Positions 8,343 through 16,722 of a DNA stretch of 64,000 bases are shown here, piece by piece. The position numbers and the translations under genes are program-made. A model generated the notes under the pieces. That model was given only the letters and a program-made list of their open reading frames with translations. It had not been told where the DNA came from and searched no databases. Numbering within the stretch: the stretch's first letter is position 1; every line of letters begins with the position of its first letter. Origin of the DNA: Nonomuraea sp. PA05 (GTDB lineage: Bacteria > Actinomycetota > Actinomycetes > Streptosporangiales > Streptosporangiaceae); the NCBI RefSeq assembly GCF_008086045.1, contig NZ_VSEY01000024.1, positions 124,001 to 188,000 of the forward strand, given 5' to 3'.

Positions 8343-8681
8343 ATGAAGTACATGCTGCTGATCAACAGCGCCGCCGAGGAGAGCGACGCCGAGGGCGCCT
8401 CGTTCGAGGAGTGGATCGCCTACGACAAGAGCGTCAGGGAGTCGGGCGTCTACGTCTCGGGCGAGTCGCTCGCCGACCTCACCACCGCCACCACCGTCCG
8501 CGTGGACGCGTCCGGCGAGCGGACCGTCACCGACGGGCCGTTCGCCGAGACCCGGGAGGTGCTGGGCGGCTTCTACGTCATCGACGTGCCCGACCTCGAC
8601 GTCGCCCTCGACTGGGCGGCCCGCTGCCCGGGCGCGCGCGGCGGCGGCTCCGTCGTGGTCCGGCCGGTCGCGGAGTTCTGA
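8343..8681 (+). CDS. DGPF/YCII-domain protein paired with an ECF42 sigma factor
   Basis: This is a 112-aa small cytosolic protein of the YCII-related family, with the family signature VTDGPFAETREVLGGFYVIDVPD and the opening MKYMLLIN. Proteins of this type stand beside ECF42 sigma factors in many actinobacteria and are regarded as targets of that sigma factor; their biochemical role is unknown. An AGGGAG box lies 6-11 nt before the ATG. The ECF42 gene follows after 14 nt, so the two form an operon. Upstream, TGTCC at 8267 is a weak candidate for the -35 element of an ECF42 promoter. Confidence 0.85.
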   Translation: MKYMLLINSAAEESDAEGASFEEWIAYDKSVRESGVYVSGESLADLTTATTVRVDASGERTVTDGPFAETREVLGGFYVIDVPDLDVALDWAARCPGARGGGSVVVRPVAEF

Positions 8682-8695
8682 GCGAGGGAGTGGTG

Positions 8696-10066
8696 ATGGC
8701 GGTGGACGAGCAGGGGGCGGCGGCGGTCGGGCCCTCCGTCGAGGCGGTCTTCCGGGAGGAGCGCGGCCTGCTCCTCGCCGCCCTGGTACGCCGCTTCGGC
8801 GACCTGGACCTGGCCGAGGAGGTCGCCTCGGAGGCCATCGAGGCGGCCCTGGTGCGCTGGCCGTCCGACGGCGTGCCACCGAACCCGGGCGCCTGGCTGA
8901 TGACCACCGCCCGCCGCCGCGCCGTCGATCGCCTGCGCCGCGACCGCACGTACGCCGCCCGCCTGGCCATCCTGCAAGTGGAGGCAGAGCGCGCGGGCCC
9001 GGCCGCGCCCACCGCCGGGGACGGCGAGCTGCCGGACGAGCGGCTGCAGCTCTTCTTCACCTGCGCCCACCCCGCCCTGTCCGCGGAGGACCGCGTGGCA
9101 CTGACGCTGCGCTGCCTGGCCGGGCTGACCACGCAGGAGGTGGCGCGCGCCTTCCTCCTGCCGCCCGCCACCATGGCCAAGCGCATCGTCCGCGCCAAGA
9201 AGAAGATCCGCGAGGCCCGCATCCCGTTCCGCGTGCCCGGCGCGGACGAGCTGCCCGGGCGGCTGCCGGGCGTGCTCCAGGTGATCTACTCGATCTTCAC
9301 CGAGGGGTACGCCGCCAGCACCGGCCCCGACCTGCAACGACTGGACCTGGCGGAGGAGGCCATCCGGCTGGCCCGCATCCTGCGCCGCCTGCTTCCCGGC
9401 GAGCGGGAGGTCGCCGGGCTGCTCGGCCTGATGCTGCTCGTGCACGCCCGCCACGCCGCCAGGATCGGCGCGGACGGCGAGCTGGTCCTGCTCGACGACC
9501 AGGACCGGACCCGGTGGGACCGCACGCTGATCGAGGAGGGTCAGGGCCTCGTGATCGTGGCGCTCACCGGCGGCCCGCCCGGCCTGTACGGGGTGCAGGC
9601 CGCCATCGCCGCCCTGCACGACGAGGCGGCCGGCCTGGCCACCACCGACTGGCCGCAGATCGTGGCACTGTACGACGTGCTGCTCGCGCTCGCGCCGTCC
9701 CCGGTGATCGCGCTCAACCGGGCGGTGGCCGTGGCCATGCGCGACGGCGCCGAGGCGGGGCTGGCGCTGCTGGACGAGCTGGCCGGGGAGCCGCGGCTGG
9801 CCGGCTACCACCCGTACGCGACGGCGCGCGGCGACCTGCTGCACAGGCTGGGCCGCCACCGCGCCGCCGCCGACGCCTACCGCCAGGCCCTCGACTGGGC
9901 GGGGACGGAGCCCGAGCGTGCCCATCTGCGCCGTCGTCTGACGGAATGCGAGACGGCAGCCGACGTCCGCCCAGAAGACGGCGGCCCAGAAGACGGCGGC
10001 CCAGAAGACGGCGGCTCAGGAGACGGCGGCCCAGAAGACGGCGGCTCAGGAGACCGCGACGACTAG
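8696..10066 (+). CDS. ECF42-group RNA polymerase sigma factor with C-terminal TPR-like extension
   Basis: This is a 456-aa sigma factor. Region 2 (residues 15-90, DLDLAEEVASEAIEAALVRW then GAWLMTTARRRAVDRLRR) and region 4 (about 125-180, LSAEDRVALTLRCLAGLTT and the helix-turn-helix before KRIVRAKKKI) make a short ECF core. It is followed by about 230 residues of helical TPR-like extension typical of group ECF42, which is needed for activity in studied members. The last 30 residues are repeated PEDGG/SGDGG units, an unstructured acidic tail. The start is ATG 8696, with GGGAG 5 nt upstream. It is cotranscribed with the DGPF protein. No anti-sigma gene is adjacent, as usual for this group. Its end overlaps the convergent P450 gene by 21 nt. 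Confidence 0.9.
   Translation: MAVDEQGAAAVGPSVEAVFREERGLLLAALVRRFGDLDLAEEVASEAIEAALVRWPSDGVPPNPGAWLMTTARRRAVDRLRRDRTYAARLAILQVEAERAGPAAPTAGDGELPDERLQLFFTCAHPALSAEDRVALTLRCLAGLTTQEVARAFLLPPATMAKRIVRAKKKIREARIPFRVPGADELPGRLPGVLQVIYSIFTEGYAASTGPDLQRLDLAEEAIRLARILRRLLPGEREVAGLLGLMLLVHARHAARIGADGELVLLDDQDRTRWDRTLIEEGQGLVIVALTGGPPGLYGVQAAIAALHDEAAGLATTDWPQIVALYDVLLALAPSPVIALNRAVAVAMRDGAEAGLALLDELAGEPRLAGYHPYATARGDLLHRLGRHRAAADAYRQALDWAGTEPERAHLRRRLTECETAADVRPEDGGPEDGGPEDGGSGDGGPEDGGSGDRDD
9971..10057 (+). repeat. 15-bp tandem repeats at the 3' end of the ECF42 gene
   Basis: Units of CCAGAAGACGGCGGC (and the variant TCAGGAGACGGCGGC) recur every 15 nt, giving the PEDGG/SGDGG tail. The array runs into the overlap with the convergent P450 gene. 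Confidence 0.8.
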
Positions 10067-11281
10067 CCCCCTGATCTCGTAGCCTCCGATGTCGTTGTTG
10101 AACGTCACCCTGGGCGCCGCCGCCATCCTGACCCCCTCCATGGCCAGCAACCGCGTCAGGAACACGTCTGTCTCCAGGATGGCGATCCCGGACCCCGGGC
10201 ACTTGTGTGGCCCGTCCCCGAACGCCAGCGCCGCCGCCCCCGTCCCGTCCCCGACCGCCCGCCCTGGCCGCACGGCCAGCGGCTCTTCACCCACCGCGGC
10301 GGGGTCGGTGTTGGCCGCGTCGACCAGCACCTCGACCACCGCGCCCGCGGGCACCGTGACGGGCCCGCCGGGGCCGGGAAGCTCGATCGCGGCCGTCGTG
10401 CGCCGCCGCAGCTTGCTCACCACCGGCTCCAGCCGCACGATCTCGTGCAGGACGGCCAGCCGCCCCGGCTCGTCCGCCTCCCGGTAGCGGGCCAGCAGGG
10501 CGTCGTCGGTGAGCAGGTGCCACGCCGCCACGCAGATGAACTCGCGCGTGGTCACCATCCCGGCCGCCGCGAACGTCAGGCACTCGCCGAGGATCTCCGC
10601 CGCCGAGCACCCGTCGTCCAGCAGGTGCGAGATGAGGTCGTCGCGCGGCTCGCGGCGGTGGTCGCGGATCGCCGGGCGTACGTCGGCCAGGTAGACGCGC
10701 AGCCAGTTGGCGTTCTGCCTGAAGGTCCAGTAGAGGCCGTGGAGACTGGTGAGCCCCGGTTTGCCGTACTTCTCCGGGAAGAAGCGCTCCAGCCGTTCTC
10801 GGATGCCCGGCTTGCTGGAGGTGAGGCCGATGATGGCGCTCGCCACCTCGATCGCCATGCCGAAGCTCAGCTCGGAGAGCTGGGCCTCGCCCGCCGCCCG
10901 CAGCTTGGCGAGCTGCCGGTCGGCGACGTCCGCCATCAGGCCGCGATACCGCTCGTCCACGCGGCGCGGCGTGAAGAACCGGGCGGTCTGGCGACGGTCC
11001 TCCCGGTGCTCCGGCCCGTCCCGGTACAGCACCGGCCGCCTGACCTTGGCGGGCAGCTTCTCCACCGTCTCGACGCCCAGCCCCGCCTGCACGGTGGACT
11101 CGCTGCGCAGCACGGCGCGGGCCGTCGCGTGGCCGCTCACCTGCCAGGTGCCGTCATCCGCCCGGCGAATGGGACAAACCTGCCCTTCAGTGCCGGGCCC
11201 TTCAGTGCCGGGCCGTTCAGTGTCAGGTCGCTCAGTGCCAGGTCGCTCGATCTTCCGAGCGTCGCCGTCGTACCGACTCAC
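10046..11281 (-). CDS. Cytochrome P450
   Basis: This is a 411-aa heme monooxygenase. The I-helix motif is AAGMVTTRE, the K-helix ExxR is EIVR, and the heme-thiolate loop is AFGDGPHKCPGSG with Cys as iron ligand. It accepts electrons from a ferredoxin; no redox partner is adjacent, so it must use one encoded elsewhere (a ferredoxin-reductase fusion lies at 28260). The N-terminus is unusual: residues 13-33 are ERPGT-type repeats from a 15-bp array, so the true start may be further in. The substrate is unknown. Its 3' end overlaps the ECF42 gene by 21 nt in convergent orientation. Confidence 0.85.
   Translation of the reverse strand: MSRYDGDARKIERPGTERPDTERPGTEGPGTEGQVCPIRRADDGTWQVSGHATARAVLRSESTVQAGLGVETVEKLPAKVRRPVLYRDGPEHREDRRQTARFFTPRRVDERYRGLMADVADRQLAKLRAAGEAQLSELSFGMAIEVASAIIGLTSSKPGIRERLERFFPEKYGKPGLTSLHGLYWTFRQNANWLRVYLADVRPAIRDHRREPRDDLISHLLDDGCSAAEILGECLTFAAAGMVTTREFICVAAWHLLTDDALLARYREADEPGRLAVLHEIVRLEPVVSKLRRRTTAAIELPGPGGPVTVPAGAVVEVLVDAANTDPAAVGEEPLAVRPGRAVGDGTGAAALAFGDGPHKCPGSGIAILETDVFLTRLLAMEGVRMAAAPRVTFNNDIGGYEIRGLVVAVS
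11185..11247 (-). repeat. 15-bp tandem repeats at the 5' end of the P450 gene
   Basis: CAGTG recurs exactly every 15 nt at 11188, 11203, 11218 and 11233 within units like CTTCAGTGCCGGGCC. They encode the ERPGT repeats at the P450 N-terminus. Confidence 0.75.
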
Positions 11282-11368
11282 GCCGCGCGTCTCCCGTCCG
11301 TACTCGGATCCCGATGACCATGCTCCAGCGCGCCCGCCTCCGGATCAACCCCGCACGGAACCGCCGCC

Positions 11369-11821
11369 CTACACGGCCACCCACGCGGGCAGCCGCTGCT
11401 GCGACATCTCGAACCAGACCGTCGTCGCCCCCGCCTCCCTGACGAACCCCCAGCGGTCGCTGAGCGCCTCGATCAGCGGCAGGCCGCGCCCGCTCGTCGC
11501 CTGCGTGCTCGTACGGCACACGCACGGCGGCTCCTCCGACCCCCCGTCCGACACGAACACCCGCACCACCGCGGCCGAGCTGACCACGCTCACCGTGAAC
11601 GAGCCGCCCGCGCCGGACTTGGTGTGCAGGATCGCGTTCGTGGCCAGCTCACTGGTGAGAAGCGCCACGTCGTCGTAGAGCGGGTGATCGCGGCCGAGCG
11701 CCGCGCCGACCAGCTCTCTCGCCCTGGCCACCTGCGACGGCATCCCGGGCAGCCGGACCACATGGTCGCCCGCGCCGGTCCGATCATCCCCGTTCACGTG
11801 CTGCGAGTCCGGCGGCGCCAC
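11369..11821 (-). CDS. RsbW-like ATP-binding (HATPase) regulatory protein
   Basis: This is a 150-aa single-domain histidine-kinase-like ATPase of the anti-sigma-factor type common in actinomycetes. The N box is LLTSELATNAILHT, the G1 box VRVFVSDGG, and the second glycine motif SGRGLPLIEALSDRWG. Such proteins bind a sigma factor or an anti-anti-sigma protein and may phosphorylate the latter. The start is GTG 11821, with GGGGGAGG 5 nt upstream; the frame is open much further upstream but shows no family signature there. It stands alone with no sigma or STAS gene adjacent, so its partner is unknown. Confidence 0.8.
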   Translation of the reverse strand: MAPPDSQHVNGDDRTGAGDHVVRLPGMPSQVARARELVGAALGRDHPLYDDVALLTSELATNAILHTKSGAGGSFTVSVVSSAAVVRVFVSDGGSEEPPCVCRTSTQATSGRGLPLIEALSDRWGFVREAGATTVWFEMSQQRLPAWVAV

Positions 11822-11992
11822 GGCGACCTCCCCCAAATCCGGTGACGTTATGAGACGCGCGGAGGGCGGCCCGGAGATTATCGCGAATAGGTAGTAATGA
11901 CCTTTCCCGAGGTCGCTTGCACGTCCCGCCGCACCGACCGAGTACGCTGCGATCGACGAGTCGTCTAGGCCCGTGGGGGAGCAGGAGGTCGC

Positions 11993-12460
11993 GTGAGCAG
12001 CCTGGAGGCCGTCTGGACGCAGCCTTACGAGCGGCCGGGGGCGGCGGTCGTGACCGGCGTCTTCGACATTCTGCACGTCGGTCATGTGCGCTATCTCGGC
12101 GCCGTGGCTGCGCGCGGGCTGCCGCTGGTCGTGGGCGTCGAGGACGATCCGCGCGTGCGCGCGTGGAAGGGGCCGACCCGCCCGTTCAACCCATCGGCGG
12201 AGCGCGCCGAGGTGCTGGCCGCGCTCCGCTTCGTCGCCGGCGTCTTCATCGTGACGGGGCCGCCCGAGGCGCACGGGCCTGAGGACTACATCGACCTGCT
12301 GGCCCCGATGCGGCCGGCCGCGCTCGCCCACACGGCCGGTGACCCGCACGCGGGGGCCCGGGCGGCGGCTGCGGCGATCCTGGGTGCCGACTGCTGGGAG
12401 ATGGCCGCCATTCCGGATCGCTCGACCACGCGCATCGTCAACGCGGCCGGCAAGGGCTGA
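11993..12460 (+). CDS. Cytidylyltransferase-like nucleotidyltransferase
   Basis: This is a 155-aa nucleotidyltransferase of the HxGH superfamily. It shows GVFDILHVGHVRYL at residues 20-33, the ATP/CTP-binding HVGH motif, and the later RSTTRIVNA resembles the family ISSTxI motif. Members make CDP-glycerol or ADP-heptose-type activated compounds from a phosphorylated substrate. GTG 11993 has GGAGG 5 nt upstream. No partner kinase or glycosyl gene is adjacent, so the substrate is open. A 118-nt GC-rich gap without features separates it from the convergent NAD kinase gene. Confidence 0.75.
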   Translation: MSSLEAVWTQPYERPGAAVVTGVFDILHVGHVRYLGAVAARGLPLVVGVEDDPRVRAWKGPTRPFNPSAERAEVLAALRFVAGVFIVTGPPEAHGPEDYIDLLAPMRPAALAHTAGDPHAGARAAAAAILGADCWEMAAIPDRSTTRIVNAAGKG

Positions 12461-12578
12461 CCCACCGCGCCCCTCTGGCGGCCGGGGCAGGGCGAGGTGC
12501 GGCTGAGCGCAGCGCGAGAAGCGTGGGCGGGCCGGCCGCAGCGCGAGGCGCATCGGCGCGTCGGGCGCGGCGCGGGTC

Positions 12579-13436
12579 TCAGTCGACCTCGGCGCTGCCG
12601 TCAACACGCAGCTTGCGCCGCGCCCGCTCGTAGAACGTGGTGCCCAGCCGCACCACCTTCGCCGCCCCCGGCCAAGCGGACACCGTGACGCTGTCACCCG
12701 GGCACAGGTGCCCGACCACGGCCCCGTCCACCTCCACGGCCAGCCGCCCGCTGGTGGGCAGCACCTGCAGCGTCACCTCCTCGTCGGCGGGCAGTACGAG
12801 CGCCCGGTTGAAGGCGGAGTGCGCGGCGGCGGCCACGACGAGGACGGCTTCGACGCGCGGCGACACGATCGGCCCGCCGGCGGAGAAGCTGTAGGCGGTG
12901 GACCCGGTGGAGGTGGCGACGATGACGGCGTCGGCGGAGTAGCGGACGAAGGGGCTGCCGGACGGGGTGACGGACACGGCGGCGAGCCCGTCGCCCGGGA
13001 TTCTGACGAGTGCGATGTCGTTGAAGGCGGTGACGTCCACCCCGGCGACGGAGCTGCGGATGGCCATGCGCGGCTCGATGGTGTAGGCGTGCTCGTCGAT
13101 GGCCGACAGCGTGCCGGCCAGTTCGTCCACGTTGATCTCGGCGAGGAAGCCGAGCCGCCCGAGGTTCACCCCCAGGATGGGCGTGGGCCGTCCGGCGAGC
13201 AGCCGCATGGTGCGGAGCATGGTGCCGTCGCCGCCCAGGCCGACGAGCAGGTCGGCCCGTTCCACCAGGGAGGTGGCGTCCACGGGGACGGCGGTGCAGT
13301 CGATGCGGCCCACCTCCTCGGGCAGGCCGAGCACGGTGGCGCCTTTGTCGGCGGCCCACCGCAGGATCGTGTCTATCGCCTTCTTGGAGTCGCGCTGAGG
13401 ATGCAGTACCAGCCCGACCGTCCCGACCATGCCCAT
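12579..13436 (-). CDS. nadK: NAD kinase (ATP/polyphosphate-NAD kinase)
   Basis: It phosphorylates NAD to NADP using ATP or polyphosphate in the cytosol. At 285 aa it has normal length. The diagnostic GGDG motif is in LLVGLGGDGTMLRT, followed by GVNLGRLGFLAEI, and the NAD-site signature ATSTGSTAYSFSAGGP is intact. ATG 13436 is chosen because a TAATGT -10 box lies 7 nt upstream and the family begins near VGLVLHP. The frame is open further upstream but lies in the promoter region of the divergent gene. Actinomycetes usually carry more than one copy, so this may not be the only one. Confidence 0.93.
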   Translation of the reverse strand: MGMVGTVGLVLHPQRDSKKAIDTILRWAADKGATVLGLPEEVGRIDCTAVPVDATSLVERADLLVGLGGDGTMLRTMRLLAGRPTPILGVNLGRLGFLAEINVDELAGTLSAIDEHAYTIEPRMAIRSSVAGVDVTAFNDIALVRIPGDGLAAVSVTPSGSPFVRYSADAVIVATSTGSTAYSFSAGGPIVSPRVEAVLVVAAAAHSAFNRALVLPADEEVTLQVLPTSGRLAVEVDGAVVGHLCPGDSVTVSAWPGAAKVVRLGTTFYERARRKLRVDGSAEVD

Positions 13437-13443
13437 GCCGCCC

Positions 13444-13449
13444 ACATTA
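13444..13449 (-). promoter_or_regulatory. -10 box of the NAD kinase gene (leaderless)
   Basis: TAATGT lies exactly 7 nt before ATG 13436, and no ribosome site intervenes. Confidence 0.5.
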
Positions 13450-13491
13450 CGACGACCCCGGAGGCGGCGGCGTGACGGGGGCGGGTGGCGA

Positions 13492-13497
13492 TAACGT
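13492..13497 (+). promoter_or_regulatory. -10 box of the DUF72 gene (leaderless)
   Basis: TAACGT lies exactly 7 nt before ATG 13505. Together with 13444 it makes a compact divergent pair of leaderless promoters. Confidence 0.5.
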
Positions 13498-13504
13498 CGT
13501 GCCC

Positions 13505-14356
13505 ATGCGGCTTCACGTGGGATGCGCGATGTGGGCACATGCGCGCTGGCAAGGACGTTACCTCCCCGGCCACCTGACCCCGGGTGACCGCCTGAGCGCC
13601 TACGCCACCTGGTGCGACGCGGTGGAGGGCAACACGACGTTCTACGCCACCCCGTCGAGGGCGGCGGTCGAGTCGTGGGCGGCGCAGACGCCGGAGGACT
13701 TCCGGTTCGTGATCAAGCTGCCCAAGCCGATCACGCACGAGCGCCGCCTGGCGGGCGCGGAGGAGGAGCTGCGGGCGTTCCTGGAGGCGATGGAGCCGCT
13801 GGGGCCGCGGGTGCACGCGTTCTGGGTGCAGCTTCCCGGCTCCTTCTCCCCCGCCGACCTGGGCACGCTGGCGGCGTTCCTGCGGAGCCTGCCGCGGGAG
13901 CACCGCTACGCCGTGGAGGTGCGTCATCGCGCGTTCTTCGAGGAGGAGCGCGCCGAGCGGCTGCTGGAGCGGGTGCTGGCGGCCGTGGACGCGGAGTGGG
14001 TGCCGTTCGACACCACGGTGATGTTCGCGAGCCCGCCGACCAGCGACGCCGAGCGGGACGCGTGGCTGAAGAAGCCGCGCGTGCCGCGCCGCACGCGGGC
14101 GCTGACGGCCCGCCCGATCGTGCGTTATCTGGGGCGCGACGCCGAGGAGCGGACGGTCGAGGGCTGGCGGCCCTGGGTCGAGCAGGTGACGGCGTGGCTG
14201 CGCGAGGGCCGGGAGCCGACGGTGTTCGTGCACACCCCGGACAACGCCGACGCGCTGCGGCTGGCCCGCCGTTTCCACGACGAGGTGCGCGCCGGCGTCC
14301 CGGAGCTGGAGCCGCTGCCCGACCCGATGCCGAACGAGCCGCTGACCCTGTTCTAA
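13505..14356 (+). CDS. DUF72 (YecE-like) domain protein
   Basis: This is a 283-aa TIM-barrel protein of the DUF72/YecE family, whose biochemical role is not established. It opens with the family signature HVGCAMWAHARWQGRYLP, has NTTFYATPS after the second strand, and carries EVRHRAFF and FVHTPDNADALRL near the end. ATG 13505 is preferred over an in-frame GTG at 13472 because of the -10 box 7 nt upstream. It overlaps the 3' end of gudD by 4 nt in convergent orientation and shows no functional tie to it. Confidence 0.85.
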   Translation: MRLHVGCAMWAHARWQGRYLPGHLTPGDRLSAYATWCDAVEGNTTFYATPSRAAVESWAAQTPEDFRFVIKLPKPITHERRLAGAEEELRAFLEAMEPLGPRVHAFWVQLPGSFSPADLGTLAAFLRSLPREHRYAVEVRHRAFFEEERAERLLERVLAAVDAEWVPFDTTVMFASPPTSDAERDAWLKKPRVPRRTRALTARPIVRYLGRDAEERTVEGWRPWVEQVTAWLREGREPTVFVHTPDNADALRLARRFHDEVRAGVPELEPLPDPMPNEPLTLF

Positions 14357-15675
14357 CGGACGAGGCAGGGCCGCTTGGGGTCGAATACCCAGCCCTCGAC
14401 CAGGAAGCGCATGGCGACGGAGTCGTCACGCGCGCCGAGCCCGTGGCGCAGGTACAGCTCGTGGGCCGCGGCCAGGGCGTCCCTGTCGAGCTCGACGCCG
14501 AGGCCTGGCGTGTCGGGCACGTCGATGGCGCCGCCGGTGATCTGGAACGGCGCGGTGGTGAGCGCCTGGCCGTCCTGCCAGATCCAGTGCGTGTCCAGCG
14601 CGGTGATCTCGCCGGGCGCGGCGGCGCCGACGTGCGTGAACATGGCCAGCGAGATGTCGAAGTGGTTGTTGGAGTGCGAGCCCCAGGTCAGCCCGAAGTC
14701 GTGGCAGAGCTGGGCGACGCGGACCGAGCCCGCCATGGTCCAGAAGTGCGGGTCGGCGAGGGGGATGTCCACGGCGTCGGAGCGGATGGCGTGGGCCATC
14801 TCGCGCCAGTCGGTGGCGATCATGTTCGTGGCGGTCGGCAGGCCGGTGGCGCGGCGGAACTCGGCCATGGTCTCCCGCCCGGAGAAGCGCCCCTCGGCGC
14901 CGCACGGGTCCTCGGCGTAGGCGAGCACGCCGCCGAGGCCGCGGCACAGCCGTACGGCGTCGGACAGCAGCCACCCGCCGTTGGGGTCGAGCGTGACGCG
15001 CGCCTCGGGGAAGCGGGCGGCCAGCGCCCTGACGGCCTCGACCTCGTCCTCGCCGGGCAGCACGCCGCCCTTGAGCTTGAAGTCGGTGAAGCCGTAGCGC
15101 TGCTGGGCGGCCTCGGCGAGCGCGACGACGGCGTCGGGGGTGAGCGCCTCCCGGCGGCGCAGTTTGGACCAGGCGTCGTCGCCGCCGTCGTCCATCAGGT
15201 AGGGCAGGTCGGTGCGGCCGGTGTCGCCGACGTAGAACAGGTAGCCCAGCATCGGCACCCGGTCGCGCTGCCGCCCCTCGCCGAGCAGGTCGGCCACGGG
15301 CAGGCCGAGGTACTGGCCGTGCAGGTCGAGCAGGCAGGACTCCAGGCCGGTGACGGCGTGCACGGTGGTGCGCAGGTCGAAGGTCTGCAGGCCGCGCCCG
15401 CCGGCGTCCCTGGAGGCGAACCGCTCGGACACCGAGCGCAGCAGGGCGCGGTAGCGGGCCACGGGCCGGCCGGTCAGCAGCTCGCCGGCCTCCTCGATGG
15501 TGCGCCTGATGGCCTCGCCGCCGGGCACCTCGCCGAGCCCGGTGCGGCCGTCGGAGTCGGTGACGATGACGACGTTGCGGGTGAAGAACGGGCCGTGGGC
15601 GCCGCTGAGGTTGAGCAGCATGCTGTCGTACCCGGCGACCGGGACGACCTCGACCCCGTGGATCGTGGGAGACAC
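14353..15675 (-). CDS. gudD: D-glucarate dehydratase
   Basis: It dehydrates D-glucarate to 5-keto-4-deoxyglucarate. It is an enolase-superfamily enzyme of 440 aa, the normal length. The catalytic KxK motif is in DFKLKGGV, metal ligands are in TLDPNGGW and the later EDP and TNM strands, and the His of GSHSNNHFDIS is the C-terminal base. GTG 15675 follows an AGGGG box by 5 nt. The frame stays open far upstream, but that stretch belongs to kdgD in another frame and is not a fusion. It lies 8 nt downstream of kdgD, so the two consecutive steps are in one operon. The LysR gene upstream is the likely regulator. Confidence 0.92.
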   Translation of the reverse strand: MSPTIHGVEVVPVAGYDSMLLNLSGAHGPFFTRNVVIVTDSDGRTGLGEVPGGEAIRRTIEEAGELLTGRPVARYRALLRSVSERFASRDAGGRGLQTFDLRTTVHAVTGLESCLLDLHGQYLGLPVADLLGEGRQRDRVPMLGYLFYVGDTGRTDLPYLMDDGGDDAWSKLRRREALTPDAVVALAEAAQQRYGFTDFKLKGGVLPGEDEVEAVRALAARFPEARVTLDPNGGWLLSDAVRLCRGLGGVLAYAEDPCGAEGRFSGRETMAEFRRATGLPTATNMIATDWREMAHAIRSDAVDIPLADPHFWTMAGSVRVAQLCHDFGLTWGSHSNNHFDISLAMFTHVGAAAPGEITALDTHWIWQDGQALTTAPFQITGGAIDVPDTPGLGVELDRDALAAAHELYLRHGLGARDDSVAMRFLVEGWVFDPKRPCLVR

Positions 15676-15683
15676 GAGAGCCC

Positions 15684-16598
15684 CTAGCTGATCTTGTTGA
15701 TGAGGGCGGTCAGCTCGGCGAGCTCGCCGTCCTTGAGGTTCGACAGCGGCGGGCGAACCGGGCCGGCCGGGCGGCCGACGGCGGCCAGCCCCGCCTTGAT
15801 GATCGACACGGCGTAGCCCTTGGTGCGGTCGCGGATGTCCAGGTAGGGCACCACGAACTCGCGGATGCGCCGGTAGACGGCGGCGTGGTCCTGGGCGCGC
15901 ACGTCGGCGTAGAAGTCGAGCGCGTACTGCGGCACGAAGTTGAAGATCGCCGAGGAGTACGTGCTCATGCCGAGCTGCAGCAGCGGCAGGGCGAACGTCT
16001 CGGCGGTGGGCAGGCCGCCGATGTAGGCCAGGCGGTCGCCGACGGCGGCGTAGATGCGGGTGAGGTTCTCGATGTTGCCGACGCCGTCCTTGAACCCGAC
16101 GAGCGTCTCGTTCCGCTCGGCCAGGGCCGCCACGGAGCGGTCGTTCAGCACGGCGTTGGCGCGGCTGTAGACGATCACGCCGAGGCCGCTGGCGCGGCAG
16201 ACCGCGGAGACGTGCTCGACCAGGCCCTCCTGGCCGGCCTCCGTGAGGTAGGGGGGCATGAGGAGGATGCCGTCGGCGCCCGCGGCCTCGGCGGCCTTGG
16301 CCTGGGCCACGGCGCTGGCGGTGCCGCCGGTGGCGGGGGCCACGACCGGGACCTTGCCGTTCACCTCGCTCACCGCGGCACGGACCACGCGGTCGATCTC
16401 GGCGGCGGTGAGGGAGAAGCCCTCGCCGGTGCCGCCCGCCGCGAACAGGCCCGCCACGGGGTACGAGCTCAGCCACGACAGGTGGTCACGGTAGCCCGCC
16501 TCGTCGAACTCCAGGTCCTGGGTGAAATGGGTGACGGGGAACGACAGCAGACCACTCTTGAGCTGTGTGGCGAGCTCCTGCGGGGAGTAATGGGGCAT
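15684..16598 (-). CDS. kdgD: 5-dehydro-4-deoxyglucarate dehydratase
   Basis: It converts 5-keto-4-deoxyglucarate to 2-oxoglutarate semialdehyde with loss of water and CO2, the step after gudD. It is a DHDPS/NAL-family TIM barrel of 304 aa. GGTGEGFSLT carries the substrate-binding loop, VIVYSRANA holds the catalytic Tyr strand, and the Lys of LVGFKDGVGN is the Schiff-base residue. ATG 16598 is used with an AGGAG box 8 nt upstream; an in-frame GTG at 16619 has none. It is the first gene of the pair, with a GTATC-N4-GATAC site 111 nt upstream. The dehydrogenase for the product semialdehyde is not in the window. Confidence 0.92.
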   Translation of the reverse strand: MPHYSPQELATQLKSGLLSFPVTHFTQDLEFDEAGYRDHLSWLSSYPVAGLFAAGGTGEGFSLTAAEIDRVVRAAVSEVNGKVPVVAPATGGTASAVAQAKAAEAAGADGILLMPPYLTEAGQEGLVEHVSAVCRASGLGVIVYSRANAVLNDRSVAALAERNETLVGFKDGVGNIENLTRIYAAVGDRLAYIGGLPTAETFALPLLQLGMSTYSSAIFNFVPQYALDFYADVRAQDHAAVYRRIREFVVPYLDIRDRTKGYAVSIIKAGLAAVGRPAGPVRPPLSNLKDGELAELTALINKIS

Positions 16599-16708
16599 GG
16601 CGGACGCTCCTCGCTTCACTTGCGGTCGTGGGATTTTCCCGCACCGCCGGTAAGAACTGACGTCGACAGGCTAAGGAGGTGGGGCGATACTTGTCCAAGT
16701 GCGATTAT

Positions 16709-16722
16709 GTATCCGGCGATAC
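16709..16722. promoter_or_regulatory. Operator-like site upstream of kdgD
   Basis: GTATC-CGGC-GATAC begins just after the lysR stop codon. The arms equal those of the site in the lysR/tctC gap (17662-17675). A second small palindrome, ACTTG-TC-CAAGT, sits at 16689-16700. Binding by the LysR protein is inferred. Confidence 0.5.

Noticed and set aside
7121..10066. 981-codon frame leading into the ECF42 gene.
   Set aside because: The first half is a shadow of the kinase and DGPF genes, which have motifs in other frames. The sigma factor starts at 8696 with its own ribosome site.
14353..16476. A single 707-codon frame covering gudD and most of kdgD.
   Set aside because: Only the gudD part has family motifs. 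The upstream part is another frame of kdgD, which has its own start, ribosome site and active-site residues. It is not a fusion.
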